Shown one piece after another: positions 7,432 through 16,351 of a DNA stretch of 41,376 nt (position 1 is its first letter; each line of letters starts with the position of its first letter). Source of the stretch: Betaproteobacteria bacterium (GTDB lineage: Bacteria; Pseudomonadota; Gammaproteobacteria; Burkholderiales; Burkholderiaceae); contig JABMMT010000177.1 of assembly GCA_013205155.1 (NCBI GenBank), positions 1 to 41,376 on the forward strand, given 5' to 3'. Below the pieces are notes generated by a model. That model had not been told where the DNA came from, ran no database searches, and saw only the letters and a list, made by a program, of their open reading frames with translations. The position numbers and the translations under genes were made by a program.

Positions 7432-8568
7432 TTAACCCTCAAAAACTTGTTGGTACAGAGAAAGTAAAGCCTCAAGTTGAACCCTAGTCGCTAAGGGGTG
7501 ATTTTCATGACGACGATATTGAACGAGAGATTTCCAAAACTGTAATAACTTTGGAATTCGTACATGTTGGGCAAGTGATTTGAAGGCTTCCAAATGCTTT
7601 GGATAGTATCTTGGAATACCACCTTGAGTAACCGCCTGCAAGTCAGATGTCCAGCGCTGCATCGTTGCAAGAAGCACTGAAAATTGTGCTTTATGAATTT
7701 TCTCAGCTGCCTCAAGCCATTGAATACGAGCTCCTAGTGACATAGATTGGAGCAAAATTCTGGATGCTTGAATAGAAATAGTTAGCTCATCTTTATCATC
7801 TTGATTATGACGGGCCACCAATGAATCTAATACGGCGTAAGGTGCCCCACCCTGTTCGTCATAAATAGAGTCAATATCAGAGGCGTTAAATTTAGCCCCA
7901 GAAATATTTTCAAGCTGAGATTGAAGCCATTGAATACCTATGGACCTATCAGGTCTGGACGCCGCAAGGAGTCGACAACGAGAACGGATAGTGGGGATCA
8001 CGCGATCTAAGCGATCAGCCAGCAAAATGAATATTGTATTAGGAGGCGGTTCTTCAAGTGATTTCAGTAAAGTATTTGCAGAGTCATGTCTCAAAGACTC
8101 TAATGGATAAATCAGGATGACACGATTTCCACCTCGATGTGATCCTATTGAAAGGTGTTCAATCGCTTTACGTATTTCTTCAATCGCAATATTTTTCTTT
8201 TCCTTTTTTTCGCCTGAATCTCCATCACCATCATCAAACGTAAGCTTACCTTTTTTAACAGCCTCATCACTTTCATAGAGAGCATGGGGCAATAGTTTAC
8301 GATGCGTCTCGGGAACCAATGCGATAAAGTCTGGGTGATTTGCACTATCAAACCAATGGCAAGCCTCACATTGCTTACAAGGCTTAGGCGCATCAAGCCC
8401 CTCACAGAGTAATGTTTTGGCTAGTTCCACAGCAAATTGAAATTTACCAATGCCTGCCTGCCCATGTATTAAGACTGCACTTGGAAAGTTATGCAGATCA
8501 AGGCTTTCCCTTAAGGAGTCTAGCCACGGTGCGGTTTGATTTTTCTCAGAATGGAAAAGTTGATTCAT
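7432..8568 (-). CDS. holB: DNA polymerase III delta' subunit
   Basis: 378 residues. The clamp-loader AAA+ fold shows a P-loop-like HGQAGIGKFQ at 35-44, the zinc module of cysteines 55, 64, 67 and 70, and the sensor/SRC region LLKSLEEPPPNTIFILL followed by IPTIRSRCR. The subunit acts with the tau/gamma and delta subunits to load the sliding clamp. A charged insert (about 102-126, DDGDGDSGEKKEKK) lies between the zinc module and sensor 1, longer than in E. coli delta'. The ATG follows the tmk stop directly (TAGATG), so the genes are tightly coupled. Confidence 0.94.
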   Translation of the reverse strand: MNQLFHSEKNQTAPWLDSLRESLDLHNFPSAVLIHGQAGIGKFQFAVELAKTLLCEGLDAPKPCKQCEACHWFDSANHPDFIALVPETHRKLLPHALYESDEAVKKGKLTFDDGDGDSGEKKEKKNIAIEEIRKAIEHLSIGSHRGGNRVILIYPLESLRHDSANTLLKSLEEPPPNTIFILLADRLDRVIPTIRSRCRLLAASRPDRSIGIQWLQSQLENISGAKFNASDIDSIYDEQGGAPYAVLDSLVARHNQDDKDELTISIQASRILLQSMSLGARIQWLEAAEKIHKAQFSVLLATMQRWTSDLQAVTQGGIPRYYPKHLEAFKSLAQHVRIPKLLQFWKSLVQYRRHENHPLATRVQLEALLSLYQQVFEG

Positions 8569-9207
8569 CTATAAGTTAATTCTTAAGTCTTTTAGGCCAT
8601 TCCAAATTGACTCTTGTGTTTGAGTAGCATCAACTAAATGAAAACGTTTTGGATTTTCTTTTGCACGGCGCAGGTATTCTTGACGAACACGTTCAAAAAA
8701 CTCGAGATCCATTTTTTCAAACTTATCTGGCGCCCGTACCTTTGACCTTCTCGCTTCAGCTATAGAGCCTGGTAAATCAAACAATATAGTGAGATTAGGC
8801 TGTAAAAGAGCACCTTTTTCTCGTCCTTGTACCCAAAACTCCAATTCATTGAGCTTAGTAAGGCTTAGGCCGCGTCCTCCCCCCTGATATGCAAAGCTTG
8901 CGTCGGTAAAACGATCTGAAATCACAATTTTTCCCGCTTTGAGAGCTGGTTCAATTACTTGTGCAAGGTGTTCACGGCGTGCAGCAAACATTAATAAAGC
9001 CTCGGTCTCCAAATCCATTGGGGACTCAAGTAATAGATTTCTAAGTTGCTCGCCCAAGAGAGTTCCGCCTGGCTCTCTTGTCATGATTACTTCTTGATCA
9101 GGATAGCGGTCCTGTAAGAGTTTACCGAATGCATCAATATGGGTGCTTTTCCCTGCACCATCTATGCCTTCAAAACTTATAAAGTAACCAGGAAATATCG
9201 TGCTCAT
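8569..9207 (-). CDS. tmk: Thymidylate kinase (dTMP kinase)
   Basis: 212 residues, full length. It phosphorylates dTMP to dTDP with ATP. The P-loop is FEGIDGAGKST (12-22), the dTMP-binding TREPGGT at 43-49, the DRF motif at 98-100 followed by ASFAYQGGGRG, and a lid with RRSKVRAPDKFEKM. It is 9 bases after mltG and abuts holB, the common proteobacterial order mltG-tmk-holB. Confidence 0.96.
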   Translation of the reverse strand: MSTIFPGYFISFEGIDGAGKSTHIDAFGKLLQDRYPDQEVIMTREPGGTLLGEQLRNLLLESPMDLETEALLMFAARREHLAQVIEPALKAGKIVISDRFTDASFAYQGGGRGLSLTKLNELEFWVQGREKGALLQPNLTILFDLPGSIAEARRSKVRAPDKFEKMDLEFFERVRQEYLRRAKENPKRFHLVDATQTQESIWNGLKDLRINL

Positions 9208-9215
9208 GGAATTAT

Positions 9216-10292
9216 CTACTTTATTTGATTCACTTTAGAAGTGGATTTTCGTTGGTAACGATCAACCGCATTCTCATGCTCATTTAAGGTAGTTGAAAAA
9301 TGACTGCTGCCATCACCCTTTGCAACAAAATACAGCGCATTGCTTTTTCTAGGGTGCGCTGACGCAATTATTGATTCACGGCTTGGCATGGCAATTGGTG
9401 TAGGTGGCAATCCTTTGTTCATATAGGTATTGTAAGGACTGTCTTTACGAAGATCTGCTTTCCTTAAATTTCCATCAAATCGAGAGCCTATTCCATAAAT
9501 CACGGTGGGATCAGTTTGAAGAGGCATCCCTTTTTGGATTCGATTAATTAAGACGGCTGCAATTTTTCCTCGATCCGACGATCTTCCTGTCTCCTTCTCA
9601 ACAATTGACGCCAGAATAAGTAATTCGTAAGGGGATTTCAGTGGTAATTTAAGGTCTTTTTGCCCCCATTCTTGATTAAGCGTTTTTTGCATTGCCTGGG
9701 ATGCACGGCGATAAATATTGATGTCTATGTCTTCAGGATCAAAAATATACGTATCGGGCATAAAGAGGCCCTCTAAGCCGGGATAGCTCAAGTTTAAGGT
9801 TTTTAGCAGTTCTTTTGAGCTCATCCCTTTAGTTTGATGAGTTAATTCCGGATGCGAGTCAACGATATCTCGTAACTGCAAAATAGTCATTCCAGGAATA
9901 ATTGTAATACTTTCTCTCACACGATCACCCCGAGCAATCTGTAGAAGAATCTTTCCAAGACTTGCTTCAGTTTGCAGAAGGTAAGTTCCTGGTTTTAGCT
10001 TTGACCCGACAAAAATAGCTCGCGCACCTATCTGAAAGAAAAGCGGGTTCGAACGAAGTCCCTGCTCTTGGGCCTGCTCAGCAATACTAGCCAAGCTTGA
10101 TTGTGGCTTGATCTTTATTTTATATACGGGGACATCTGCAATATTTGCATCCTTTGGAACTACTGGTAACAGGAAGATAGAGGCATAAAGCAAGGAAATA
10201 AGAGCAGTTGAACCGAGCAGATAGCTCTGAAATATAGGAAATTTGGATTTTTTACGGACAAATAGATTTCTGTTCTGAATTTTTCTGCTCAT
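9216..10292 (-). CDS. mltG: Endolytic murein transglycosylase MltG (YceG-like)
   Basis: 358 residues. A basic N-terminal tail is followed by one membrane anchor (about 24-45), a LysM-like region and the catalytic YceG domain. The signature ILASIVEKETG (226-236) carries the catalytic Glu, followed by AAVLINRIQKGMPLQTDPTVIYG. The enzyme cuts nascent glycan strands at the inner membrane and ends peptidoglycan elongation. It is first in the leftward operon. Its start is 17 bases from the divergent ygfZ start, so its promoter must lie within ygfZ coding DNA. No good Shine-Dalgarno is seen; a downstream start is possible. Confidence 0.93.
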   Translation of the reverse strand: MSRKIQNRNLFVRKKSKFPIFQSYLLGSTALISLLYASIFLLPVVPKDANIADVPVYKIKIKPQSSLASIAEQAQEQGLRSNPLFFQIGARAIFVGSKLKPGTYLLQTEASLGKILLQIARGDRVRESITIIPGMTILQLRDIVDSHPELTHQTKGMSSKELLKTLNLSYPGLEGLFMPDTYIFDPEDIDINIYRRASQAMQKTLNQEWGQKDLKLPLKSPYELLILASIVEKETGRSSDRGKIAAVLINRIQKGMPLQTDPTVIYGIGSRFDGNLRKADLRKDSPYNTYMNKGLPPTPIAMPSRESIIASAHPRKSNALYFVAKGDGSSHFSTTLNEHENAVDRYQRKSTSKVNQIK

Positions 10293-10309
10293 CAGGCTAT
10301 GATAAAAGG

Positions 10310-11314
10310 ATGATGACTATCACTCCTAAAAATAACCCCACATTTAGTAAGATCGGTTTATCAGGCCTCGCCTCACTTTCTGAATGGGGCTTGATATTGA
10401 TTGAAGGGGCCGATGCCAGAGCATTTTTACAAAATCAACTTACCAATACGGTAATGGGCTTAGAACCTACTTCACCACCTCTGATTGCCCAAACTCCTAC
10501 AGCAGTGAGGCTTATTGGCTATTGCAATTCTAAGGGTCGCTTATTAGCAAGCGGATGGCTTGCTTCTTATCAATCAGCTACTTCAGACGATCTTATTTTT
10601 GCTTTATTTGTATCTAAAGATATCGCCGCTCATTTAGCAAAACGACTATCAATGTATGTCTTGCGCTCGAAGGTAACGGTTAAGGATGTATCCGGTGAAT
10701 GGTTTATTTCAGGTTATTACAGCAACATTCAACAAACTGATGAGCTTAATCTAAGAGCAGAAGATTATGGACTTTGTCTTCCTGAAGTTTTACTTGATGG
10801 GCAATCTTATTCACGTACTCTTTTGGCACATCATTCATCAAAATCCCCAAATAATCTTGATGAGAATTCCATATTGCAGTGGAATAGCTTGGAAGTACTT
10901 AGTGCTATACCAAGAATTGTATTGGCTACGCAAGAGAAATTTGTACCTCAAATGATTAATTTTGAGTCTGTTGCAGGAGTGGATTTTAAAAAGGGTTGTT
11001 ATCCTGGCCAAGAAGTTGTAGCCCGCAGTCAGTATCGCGGAGCGATTAAACGCCGCTTACAGTTAGCTTATCTTGATGGTAACTATGATGTTGACCTCTG
11101 CGCGCCTGGAGTTGAACTTTATCAAGGGAGTGACCCCACGCAGCCAGCTGGAATGGTTGTTTTGTCTGCACTAAACCCTCAAATTGCCAATCGGGTTGAT
11201 TTTCAGATCGAATGTAAGTTAGAGGCGCTGGAATCTGGAAAAATACACCTTGGTGGTATTGATGGACCTGTGTTAAAAATAGATTTATTGCCCTACTCCC
11301 TTTTAGAAATTTAA
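10310..11314 (+). CDS. ygfZ: Folate-binding protein YgfZ
   Basis: 334 residues related to GcvT. The diagnostic YgfZ signature KGCYPGQEVVARSQYRG is present in the C-terminal half, including the conserved Cys. Family members bind tetrahydrofolate and support repair or assembly of certain Fe-S enzymes such as MiaB. There are two consecutive ATGs (10310 and 10313) with AAAAGGA close by, so the second may be the true start. Divergent from mltG, an arrangement known in betaproteobacteria. Confidence 0.92.
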   Translation: MMTITPKNNPTFSKIGLSGLASLSEWGLILIEGADARAFLQNQLTNTVMGLEPTSPPLIAQTPTAVRLIGYCNSKGRLLASGWLASYQSATSDDLIFALFVSKDIAAHLAKRLSMYVLRSKVTVKDVSGEWFISGYYSNIQQTDELNLRAEDYGLCLPEVLLDGQSYSRTLLAHHSSKSPNNLDENSILQWNSLEVLSAIPRIVLATQEKFVPQMINFESVAGVDFKKGCYPGQEVVARSQYRGAIKRRLQLAYLDGNYDVDLCAPGVELYQGSDPTQPAGMVVLSALNPQIANRVDFQIECKLEALESGKIHLGGIDGPVLKIDLLPYSLLEI

Positions 11315-11320
11315 TCGGTT

Positions 11321-12178
11321 ATGTGTCTCATTCTTTTTGCCTGGAAATCACATCCTGACTATCCATTGGTAGTAGCGGCTAATCGTGATGAATTTTATGA
11401 GCGTGACACAGAGGCTATTAGCTGGTGGCCTGAACACCCTCATGTCTTAGCTGGCCGTGATCGTGCTGATGTATTGGGAAGTCCTGGAACTTGGCTAGGA
11501 TTTACTAAAACCGGTCGTTTTGCTGCGCTGACTAATGTAAGGGCACCAAGTGAAAAGAATCCCGATGCACGAACTCGCGGTGAACTTTCACTCATGTATC
11601 TCACGAATACTGAACGTCCAAATGAATTTATTCAAAGCAATGTAAAACGCTTTCAACAGTACAACGGCTTTAATTTACTGATGGCAGATTTAAGTGACCC
11701 AGAAAATGCAGAGATGCATTGGGTTAGTAATCGCATGATCATGGGTCAAAATATTCGACCACGTAAAGTATTTCCTGAGCAAGCATTAACTCCAGGTGTA
11801 TATGGATTATCTAATGCAATGTTAGATACCCCATGGCCAAAAGTCAATCATCGTGTCGCTGCCTTTGCCCAAACCTTGGCAATGGATCATGGCTTACTAA
11901 AAAATGCAGACCACTATTTAAAGCTTTTGGCTGATACCCATGTAGCTAGTGATCATGAGCTACCAAATACTGGTGTCAATCGAGATTGGGAAAAAGCGCT
12001 TTCACCAGCATTTATTAAAACGCCCTCTTATGGCACACGTTCAAGTACCGTTTTAAGAATTCGAAAAGATGGTCATTTTGAAATGGTTGAGAGACGCTTT
12101 GATGCATCAGGAACAGTAGGTCATGATGTCGTAACTGGAGCGCTCAGCAAAGCCCCTGGCTCAAATCTGTCTGTCTGA
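11321..12178 (+). CDS. TANGO2/NRDE family protein
   Basis: 285 residues. The family hallmark MCLILFAW ... VAANRDEFYERD begins the protein (Cys2 exposed after Met removal, and the NRDE motif). GTWLGFTKTGRFAALTNVR and YGLSNAMLDTPWPKV follow. An N-terminal nucleophile (Ntn-like) fold has been proposed for the family; the human relative TANGO2 is linked to metabolic crises and lipid or heme handling, but no bacterial activity is settled. It lies 6 bases after ygfZ and is likely co-transcribed. Confidence 0.88.
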   Translation: MCLILFAWKSHPDYPLVVAANRDEFYERDTEAISWWPEHPHVLAGRDRADVLGSPGTWLGFTKTGRFAALTNVRAPSEKNPDARTRGELSLMYLTNTERPNEFIQSNVKRFQQYNGFNLLMADLSDPENAEMHWVSNRMIMGQNIRPRKVFPEQALTPGVYGLSNAMLDTPWPKVNHRVAAFAQTLAMDHGLLKNADHYLKLLADTHVASDHELPNTGVNRDWEKALSPAFIKTPSYGTRSSTVLRIRKDGHFEMVERRFDASGTVGHDVVTGALSKAPGSNLSV

Positions 12179-12179
12179 C

Positions 12180-12662
12180 TTAAACTGATCGCTGATCATC
12201 ATTAATTACCCTTACTCCACCTGCATCCCGAGTAGCTAGACGTTTAATATATTTAAATGTGCCAGTAGCCATGCAGCAAACTTCGCCTTGATCGTTATAT
12301 AGTTTAGCCTCACAAAATGCCATGGTTGCAGTATGACGAACAGTATCGGCCTTAACGCGTAGAACCCCATTAGCTGCCTGCATAAAATTGTTTTTTAGCT
12401 CAATAGTGACCACGCTTCGATCTGCTGGGTCACCAGATCTGGCGGCAACCGCCATAGCAACATCCATTAGAGTGAGCAATACTCCACCATGGGCCACTTC
12501 CCAAGTATTGGTGTGTTCAGGCTTGAGGGCCAGTAGGATTTCACCTTTTCCCATTTCTGCGCTGAGGAATCGGACACCTAACAGCTTCAGAAACGGAACA
12601 TTGAGTTCTTCGCCTAAATTAGCAAGCTGAGTTTGAGGGCTATTCTGTACTTGTTTATTCAT
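12180..12662 (-). CDS. PaaI-type hotdog-fold thioesterase
   Basis: 160 residues. The hotdog fold is marked by WEVAHGGVLLTLMDVAMAVAA, with HGG for substrate binding and Asp in the helix as the likely catalytic residue, then VVTIELKNNFMQAANG and a strand ending MATGTFKYI. Such enzymes hydrolyse acyl-CoA (often aromatic or medium chain). The acyl group cannot be told from sequence. It is convergent with the TANGO2-like gene with one base between stops. Confidence 0.87.
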   Translation of the reverse strand: MNKQVQNSPQTQLANLGEELNVPFLKLLGVRFLSAEMGKGEILLALKPEHTNTWEVAHGGVLLTLMDVAMAVAARSGDPADRSVVTIELKNNFMQAANGVLRVKADTVRHTATMAFCEAKLYNDQGEVCCMATGTFKYIKRLATRDAGGVRVINDDQRSV

Positions 12663-12717
12663 AAGGTAATTTTAGAGGGTTGAACAGAGTTTAGGAATTC
12701 CACCTAGAATAGCCCCT

Positions 12718-14184
12718 ATGGCCTTCACCCTCACTGGCATAGATGCTTGCCAGATTACATTACCTACTCCCATACCCGATCCCTATTGGGTTGCTTTTTC
12801 GCCCTCTTCTGCAGGGCTAGTCACTATCAATTTGAACGCGTCAAATTTACCAGCAGATCCTGCCTGGTTGAGTTTATTAGCGGGCAATCAACTACTGACT
12901 AAGCAACATGATTTTTCTAGCCCTATTGCAACCGCATATAGTGGTCATCAATTTGGCGTTTGGGCTGGGCAACTTGGGGATGGTAGAGCGATTCTTTTAG
13001 GTGATATTGCTGGACAAGAATTACAGCTCAAGGGGGCTGGTAAAACTCATTACTCCAGAATGGGGGATGGTCGAGCCGTTTTACGCTCCTCCATCAGAGA
13101 ATTTTTGTGTAGCGAGGCGATGCATGGCTTAGGAGTTCCCACCACCAGGGCACTTTCGGTGGTTGGATCCAGACTTTCAGTGCTGAGAGAGGAAATGGAG
13201 ACAGCTGCTGTATGTGCTCGCCTTGCACCTAGCTTTATTCGCATTGGACATTTTGAACACTATAACTCCTTGAAAAATATTGCTCGACTCAAGGAGTTAG
13301 CTGACCTTCTGATAGCTGATCATTACCCACACTGTCAATCTGCGCAAGAGCCCTATTTGGAGTTATTTAAAAACATCTCGGAACGTAATGCAAAGTTGGT
13401 AGCGCAATGGCAAGCTGTTGGCTTTTGTCATGGGGTTCTTAACAGCGACAATATCAGCGCTTTAGGTTTGACAATTGACTATGGCCCATTTGGTTTTTTA
13501 GATTACTTTCAAATTGACCACATCTGCAATCATAGCGACCATGGTGGCCGTTATGCCTACCATCGCCAACCTCAGATCATGCATTGGAATATGGCTTGCC
13601 TGGCTAGCGCACTCCTCCCCCTTCTAGAATTAAAGCACTCTGAAAATGACGCTCAGACGATGCTTCGTAATGCTCTTGAAGAGTTTCCTTTGATATATAC
13701 AGATTCATGGCAGAAATTATTTAGAGCAAAACTAGGACTTCAAACAATAGTTGAGGGAGATACTTTGTTAGTAGAGAGGCTTTTGCAAGCGATGCATGAC
13801 TCAAAAGTAGACTTCACCTCCTTTTTTAGAGGATTAAGTAGCATCAGTTCACAAACGCCAGTAAAAGATATTTCACTGAGAGACAATTTTGTCGATCGCG
13901 AGATAATTGATGAATGGTTTAAAGACTATTTAGAGCGTATTAAGACTGAAACTATGAACGATATTGAGCGGTCCTCTCTGATGAAGCAAGCTAACCCGAA
14001 GTTTGTACTGCGCAACCATTTGGCTCAAAAAGCAATTGAAATGGCTCAACAAGACGATTTTTCAGAAATAAAAAGATTAATGGCTATTCTTGCCACACCA
14101 TTTGATGACCAACCCCAATATGAAGATTATGCAAAACCACCACCTCCTGGTGAAAATCATATTGAGGTAAGCTGTTCCTCTTAA
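12718..14184 (+). CDS. selO: Protein adenylyltransferase SelO (YdiU family)
   Basis: 488 residues, full length. A pseudokinase-like fold that transfers AMP from ATP to Ser/Thr/Tyr of target proteins, described for E. coli SelO in redox stress. Motifs include YSGHQFGVWAGQLGDGRA, LQLKGAGKTHYSRMGDGRA, LRSSIREFLCSEAMHGLGV, HGVLNSDNISALG (active-site Asn) and LTIDYGPFGFLDYF (metal-binding Asp in the DFG position). As in most bacterial members, there is no C-terminal selenocysteine. It ends only 29 bases before msrB, so a shared oxidative-stress role is plausible. Confidence 0.95.
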   Translation: MAFTLTGIDACQITLPTPIPDPYWVAFSPSSAGLVTINLNASNLPADPAWLSLLAGNQLLTKQHDFSSPIATAYSGHQFGVWAGQLGDGRAILLGDIAGQELQLKGAGKTHYSRMGDGRAVLRSSIREFLCSEAMHGLGVPTTRALSVVGSRLSVLREEMETAAVCARLAPSFIRIGHFEHYNSLKNIARLKELADLLIADHYPHCQSAQEPYLELFKNISERNAKLVAQWQAVGFCHGVLNSDNISALGLTIDYGPFGFLDYFQIDHICNHSDHGGRYAYHRQPQIMHWNMACLASALLPLLELKHSENDAQTMLRNALEEFPLIYTDSWQKLFRAKLGLQTIVEGDTLLVERLLQAMHDSKVDFTSFFRGLSSISSQTPVKDISLRDNFVDREIIDEWFKDYLERIKTETMNDIERSSLMKQANPKFVLRNHLAQKAIEMAQQDDFSEIKRLMAILATPFDDQPQYEDYAKPPPPGENHIEVSCSS

Positions 14185-14213
14185 TAAATGATGATACTTT
14201 TAAGATTTCCTTT

Positions 14214-14624
14214 ATGAAAAAAACGAATCCAGAATACAAAGAAGTTTTAAGTGACATAGAGTATCGAGTCACACGTGAGGCCGCCACCGAGAGGCCTTTC
14301 ACCGGAAAATACTGGGATCATTGGGATCAAGGCCGCTATAAATGTGTATGTTGTGGAACGCCACTTTTTCTATCAGGGACAAAATTTGATGCGGGTTGTG
14401 GATGGCCGAGCTATAACGCACCCGAGCAAGAATCAGCCATTAAAGAAGTTAAAGACGGAACCCATGGGATGATTCGGACCGAGGTGCGTTGTACGAATTG
14501 CGATGCTCATTTAGGTCATGTCTTTGATGATGGCCCTGCCCCAACTGGTCTTCGCTACTGTATTAACTCTGCTTCACTCAGTTTTGAGCCCAGCGAAAAT
14601 GCCGCAGTCAATCCAAAAGGCTAA
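14214..14624 (+). CDS. msrB: Peptide-methionine (R)-S-oxide reductase
   Basis: 136 residues. It repairs the R-form of methionine sulfoxide in proteins. The catalytic Cys is C116 in RYCINSASL, the recycling Cys C62 in GCGWPSY, and four zinc-site Cys form two CxxC pairs (C44/C47 and C93/C96), so this is the zinc-containing form. The start has no strong ribosome site. Cytoplasmic. Confidence 0.96.
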   Translation: MKKTNPEYKEVLSDIEYRVTREAATERPFTGKYWDHWDQGRYKCVCCGTPLFLSGTKFDAGCGWPSYNAPEQESAIKEVKDGTHGMIRTEVRCTNCDAHLGHVFDDGPAPTGLRYCINSASLSFEPSENAAVNPKG

Positions 14625-14650
14625 AAATCAAATAGCTGCATAATCTCATT

Positions 14651-15199
14651 ATGAAATTTCTTTTTGACCTCTTCCCCATTATTTTATTTTTTATCGCCTT
14701 TAAGTTTGGTGATATCTATACCGCTACGATTGTGGCAATGGTCGCAACCATAGGTCAGATTCTTTGGGTTTACTACCGTCACCGTAAAATTGACACCATG
14801 CAATGGGTCAGCCTAGTAATGATCCTAGTCTTTGGTAGTTTGACTATTTTTCTGCATGATAAAACATTTATCCAGCTTAAGCCTACCGCCCTATATTGGC
14901 TTTTTTCTGCTGTTCTATTTATCAGCTCTGAATTTTTTAAGAAAAATTGGATTGAGGTTTTAATGGGAAAGCAAGTGAGCTTAAAAGCTCAAAATGCTGG
15001 CTCTGTATGGTCGACATTAAATCGCGCTTGGGCAGCCTTTTTCTTCTTGATGGGTTCCCTCAATTTATATGTTGCCTTCGAATTTTCTGAAGAGACCTGG
15101 GTAAATTTTAAGCTTTTTGGAAGCACTGGATTGCTCATTGCATTTGTCATTGTTCAGGGTGTTTGGTTAAGTCGCCATATGGAAAATCCTGAGTCATGA
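14651..15199 (+). CDS. yciB: Inner membrane septation protein YciB (IspZ)
   Basis: 182 residues with five to six hydrophobic spans, starting MKFLFDLFPIILFFIAFK, which is typical of YciB. The FFKKNWIEVLMGKQ loop and the WSTLNRAWAAFF segment are also family features. It is thought to take part in envelope synthesis and septum formation. It overlaps bolA by four bases (ATGA). Confidence 0.93.
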   Translation: MKFLFDLFPIILFFIAFKFGDIYTATIVAMVATIGQILWVYYRHRKIDTMQWVSLVMILVFGSLTIFLHDKTFIQLKPTALYWLFSAVLFISSEFFKKNWIEVLMGKQVSLKAQNAGSVWSTLNRAWAAFFFLMGSLNLYVAFEFSEETWVNFKLFGSTGLLIAFVIVQGVWLSRHMENPES

Positions 15200-15480
15200 A
15201 TATTAATCAAAAAAGAATCGTGCTTTTTGAGGCAGATCTTAAAAAATCATTTGATTTAAAACATCTTCTAATTGAAGATGAGAGTCACCTTCATGCTGGT
15301 CATGCAGGTGCGGCTACGGGGGGCGGCCACTTCAAAGTAACCATAGTAGCCCCTGAATTCACAGGTCAAAATCTGGTGGCACGTCATAGGGCAATTTACA
15401 AAGCCTTAAATGAGCATATACCAAGGGAAATTCATGCACTTACAATTTCCGCCCTCACCCCAGAAGAGTTCTGGGCCTAA
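15196..15480 (+). CDS. bolA: BolA family protein
   Basis: 94 residues. The BolA core includes LLIEDESHLHAGHAG (two conserved His), GGHFKVTIVAPEFTG and LVARHRAIYKALNEHI. BolA proteins work with monothiol glutaredoxins in Fe-S handling and also act as regulators. Translationally coupled to yciB; the downstream parvulin completes an arrangement common in Burkholderiales. Confidence 0.93.
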   Translation: MNINQKRIVLFEADLKKSFDLKHLLIEDESHLHAGHAGAATGGGHFKVTIVAPEFTGQNLVARHRAIYKALNEHIPREIHALTISALTPEEFWA

Positions 15481-15546
15481 TAGTGCTTTAATATAGAGCG
15501 CTAACCTAATTGTTTAACAAATTTATCTATTAATACACTAAATCCA

Positions 15547-16341
15547 ATGTTTAAAATCCATCATCTTATTTCTATTAGTATTTTCAGTGCCTGCCTATTC
15601 TCTTCCACTGCTTTCTCTCAAAATGCAGCCATTGTGAATGGTAAGTCCATCCCCAAATCCCAACTAGATAAATTGGTGCAAAAGTCTAATCAGCCTGATA
15701 CCCCACAACTTCGTGATCAAGCCAGAGAGATGTTAGTGACTCGTGAGTTAATTTTGCAAGAGGCAGATAAACGCGGCTTAACTCAAAAAGAATCTGTTAG
15801 AGAGCAGTTGGAGCAATCTCGCATGGGCGTATTAGTGGCGGCTGTCTTTGAAGATTTTGTTGAAAAGGAAGGCGTAGCAGAATCTGAGTTAAAGGCAGCA
15901 TATGAATCTGTTAAAACGCAATATACCGGCAAGGAATATCACGTAGAGCATATTTTGGTCGAGAAAGAATCAGACGCCAAAGCAATTATTACTAAGATAA
16001 AAGGTGGCGCTAATTTTGAAGAGATTGCCAAGGCAAAATCAAAGGATCCTGGCTCCGCACCCAACGGTGGTGATTTAGGATGGGTATCTGATAAATCCCT
16101 AGTCCCAGAATTTTCAAAGGCCATGGTGCAACTTAAAAATGCTCAGATCACAGACAAGCCTGTGAAATCTCAATTTGGATGGCACATTATCAAAATGCTT
16201 GATGTTAGAGAGGTTAAGGCTCCAAGCATGGATGAGATCAAGGATCAATTAAAGCAAATGATTGTTTCTGATGAGAATTGGCAAAAAGCGAAGTTTGCTG
16301 AAATGACTCAAAAGTTACGTGCCAAGGCAAAGATCCAGTAA
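15547..16341 (+). CDS. Periplasmic parvulin-type peptidyl-prolyl isomerase
   Basis: 264 residues. The signal peptide runs to about residue 24 (SSTAFSQ), then a SurA-like N-terminal helical region, and a PpiC rotamase domain from about YHVEHILVEKESDAKAI through GGDLGWVSDKSLVPEF to KSQFGWHIIKML. It should fold outer-membrane or periplasmic proteins. The C-terminal helix returns to the chaperone module. Related to PrsA/PpiD types; exact class not fixed. Confidence 0.92.
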   Translation: MFKIHHLISISIFSACLFSSTAFSQNAAIVNGKSIPKSQLDKLVQKSNQPDTPQLRDQAREMLVTRELILQEADKRGLTQKESVREQLEQSRMGVLVAAVFEDFVEKEGVAESELKAAYESVKTQYTGKEYHVEHILVEKESDAKAIITKIKGGANFEEIAKAKSKDPGSAPNGGDLGWVSDKSLVPEFSKAMVQLKNAQITDKPVKSQFGWHIIKMLDVREVKAPSMDEIKDQLKQMIVSDENWQKAKFAEMTQKLRAKAKIQ

Positions 16342-16351
16342 TAATTGAAAT

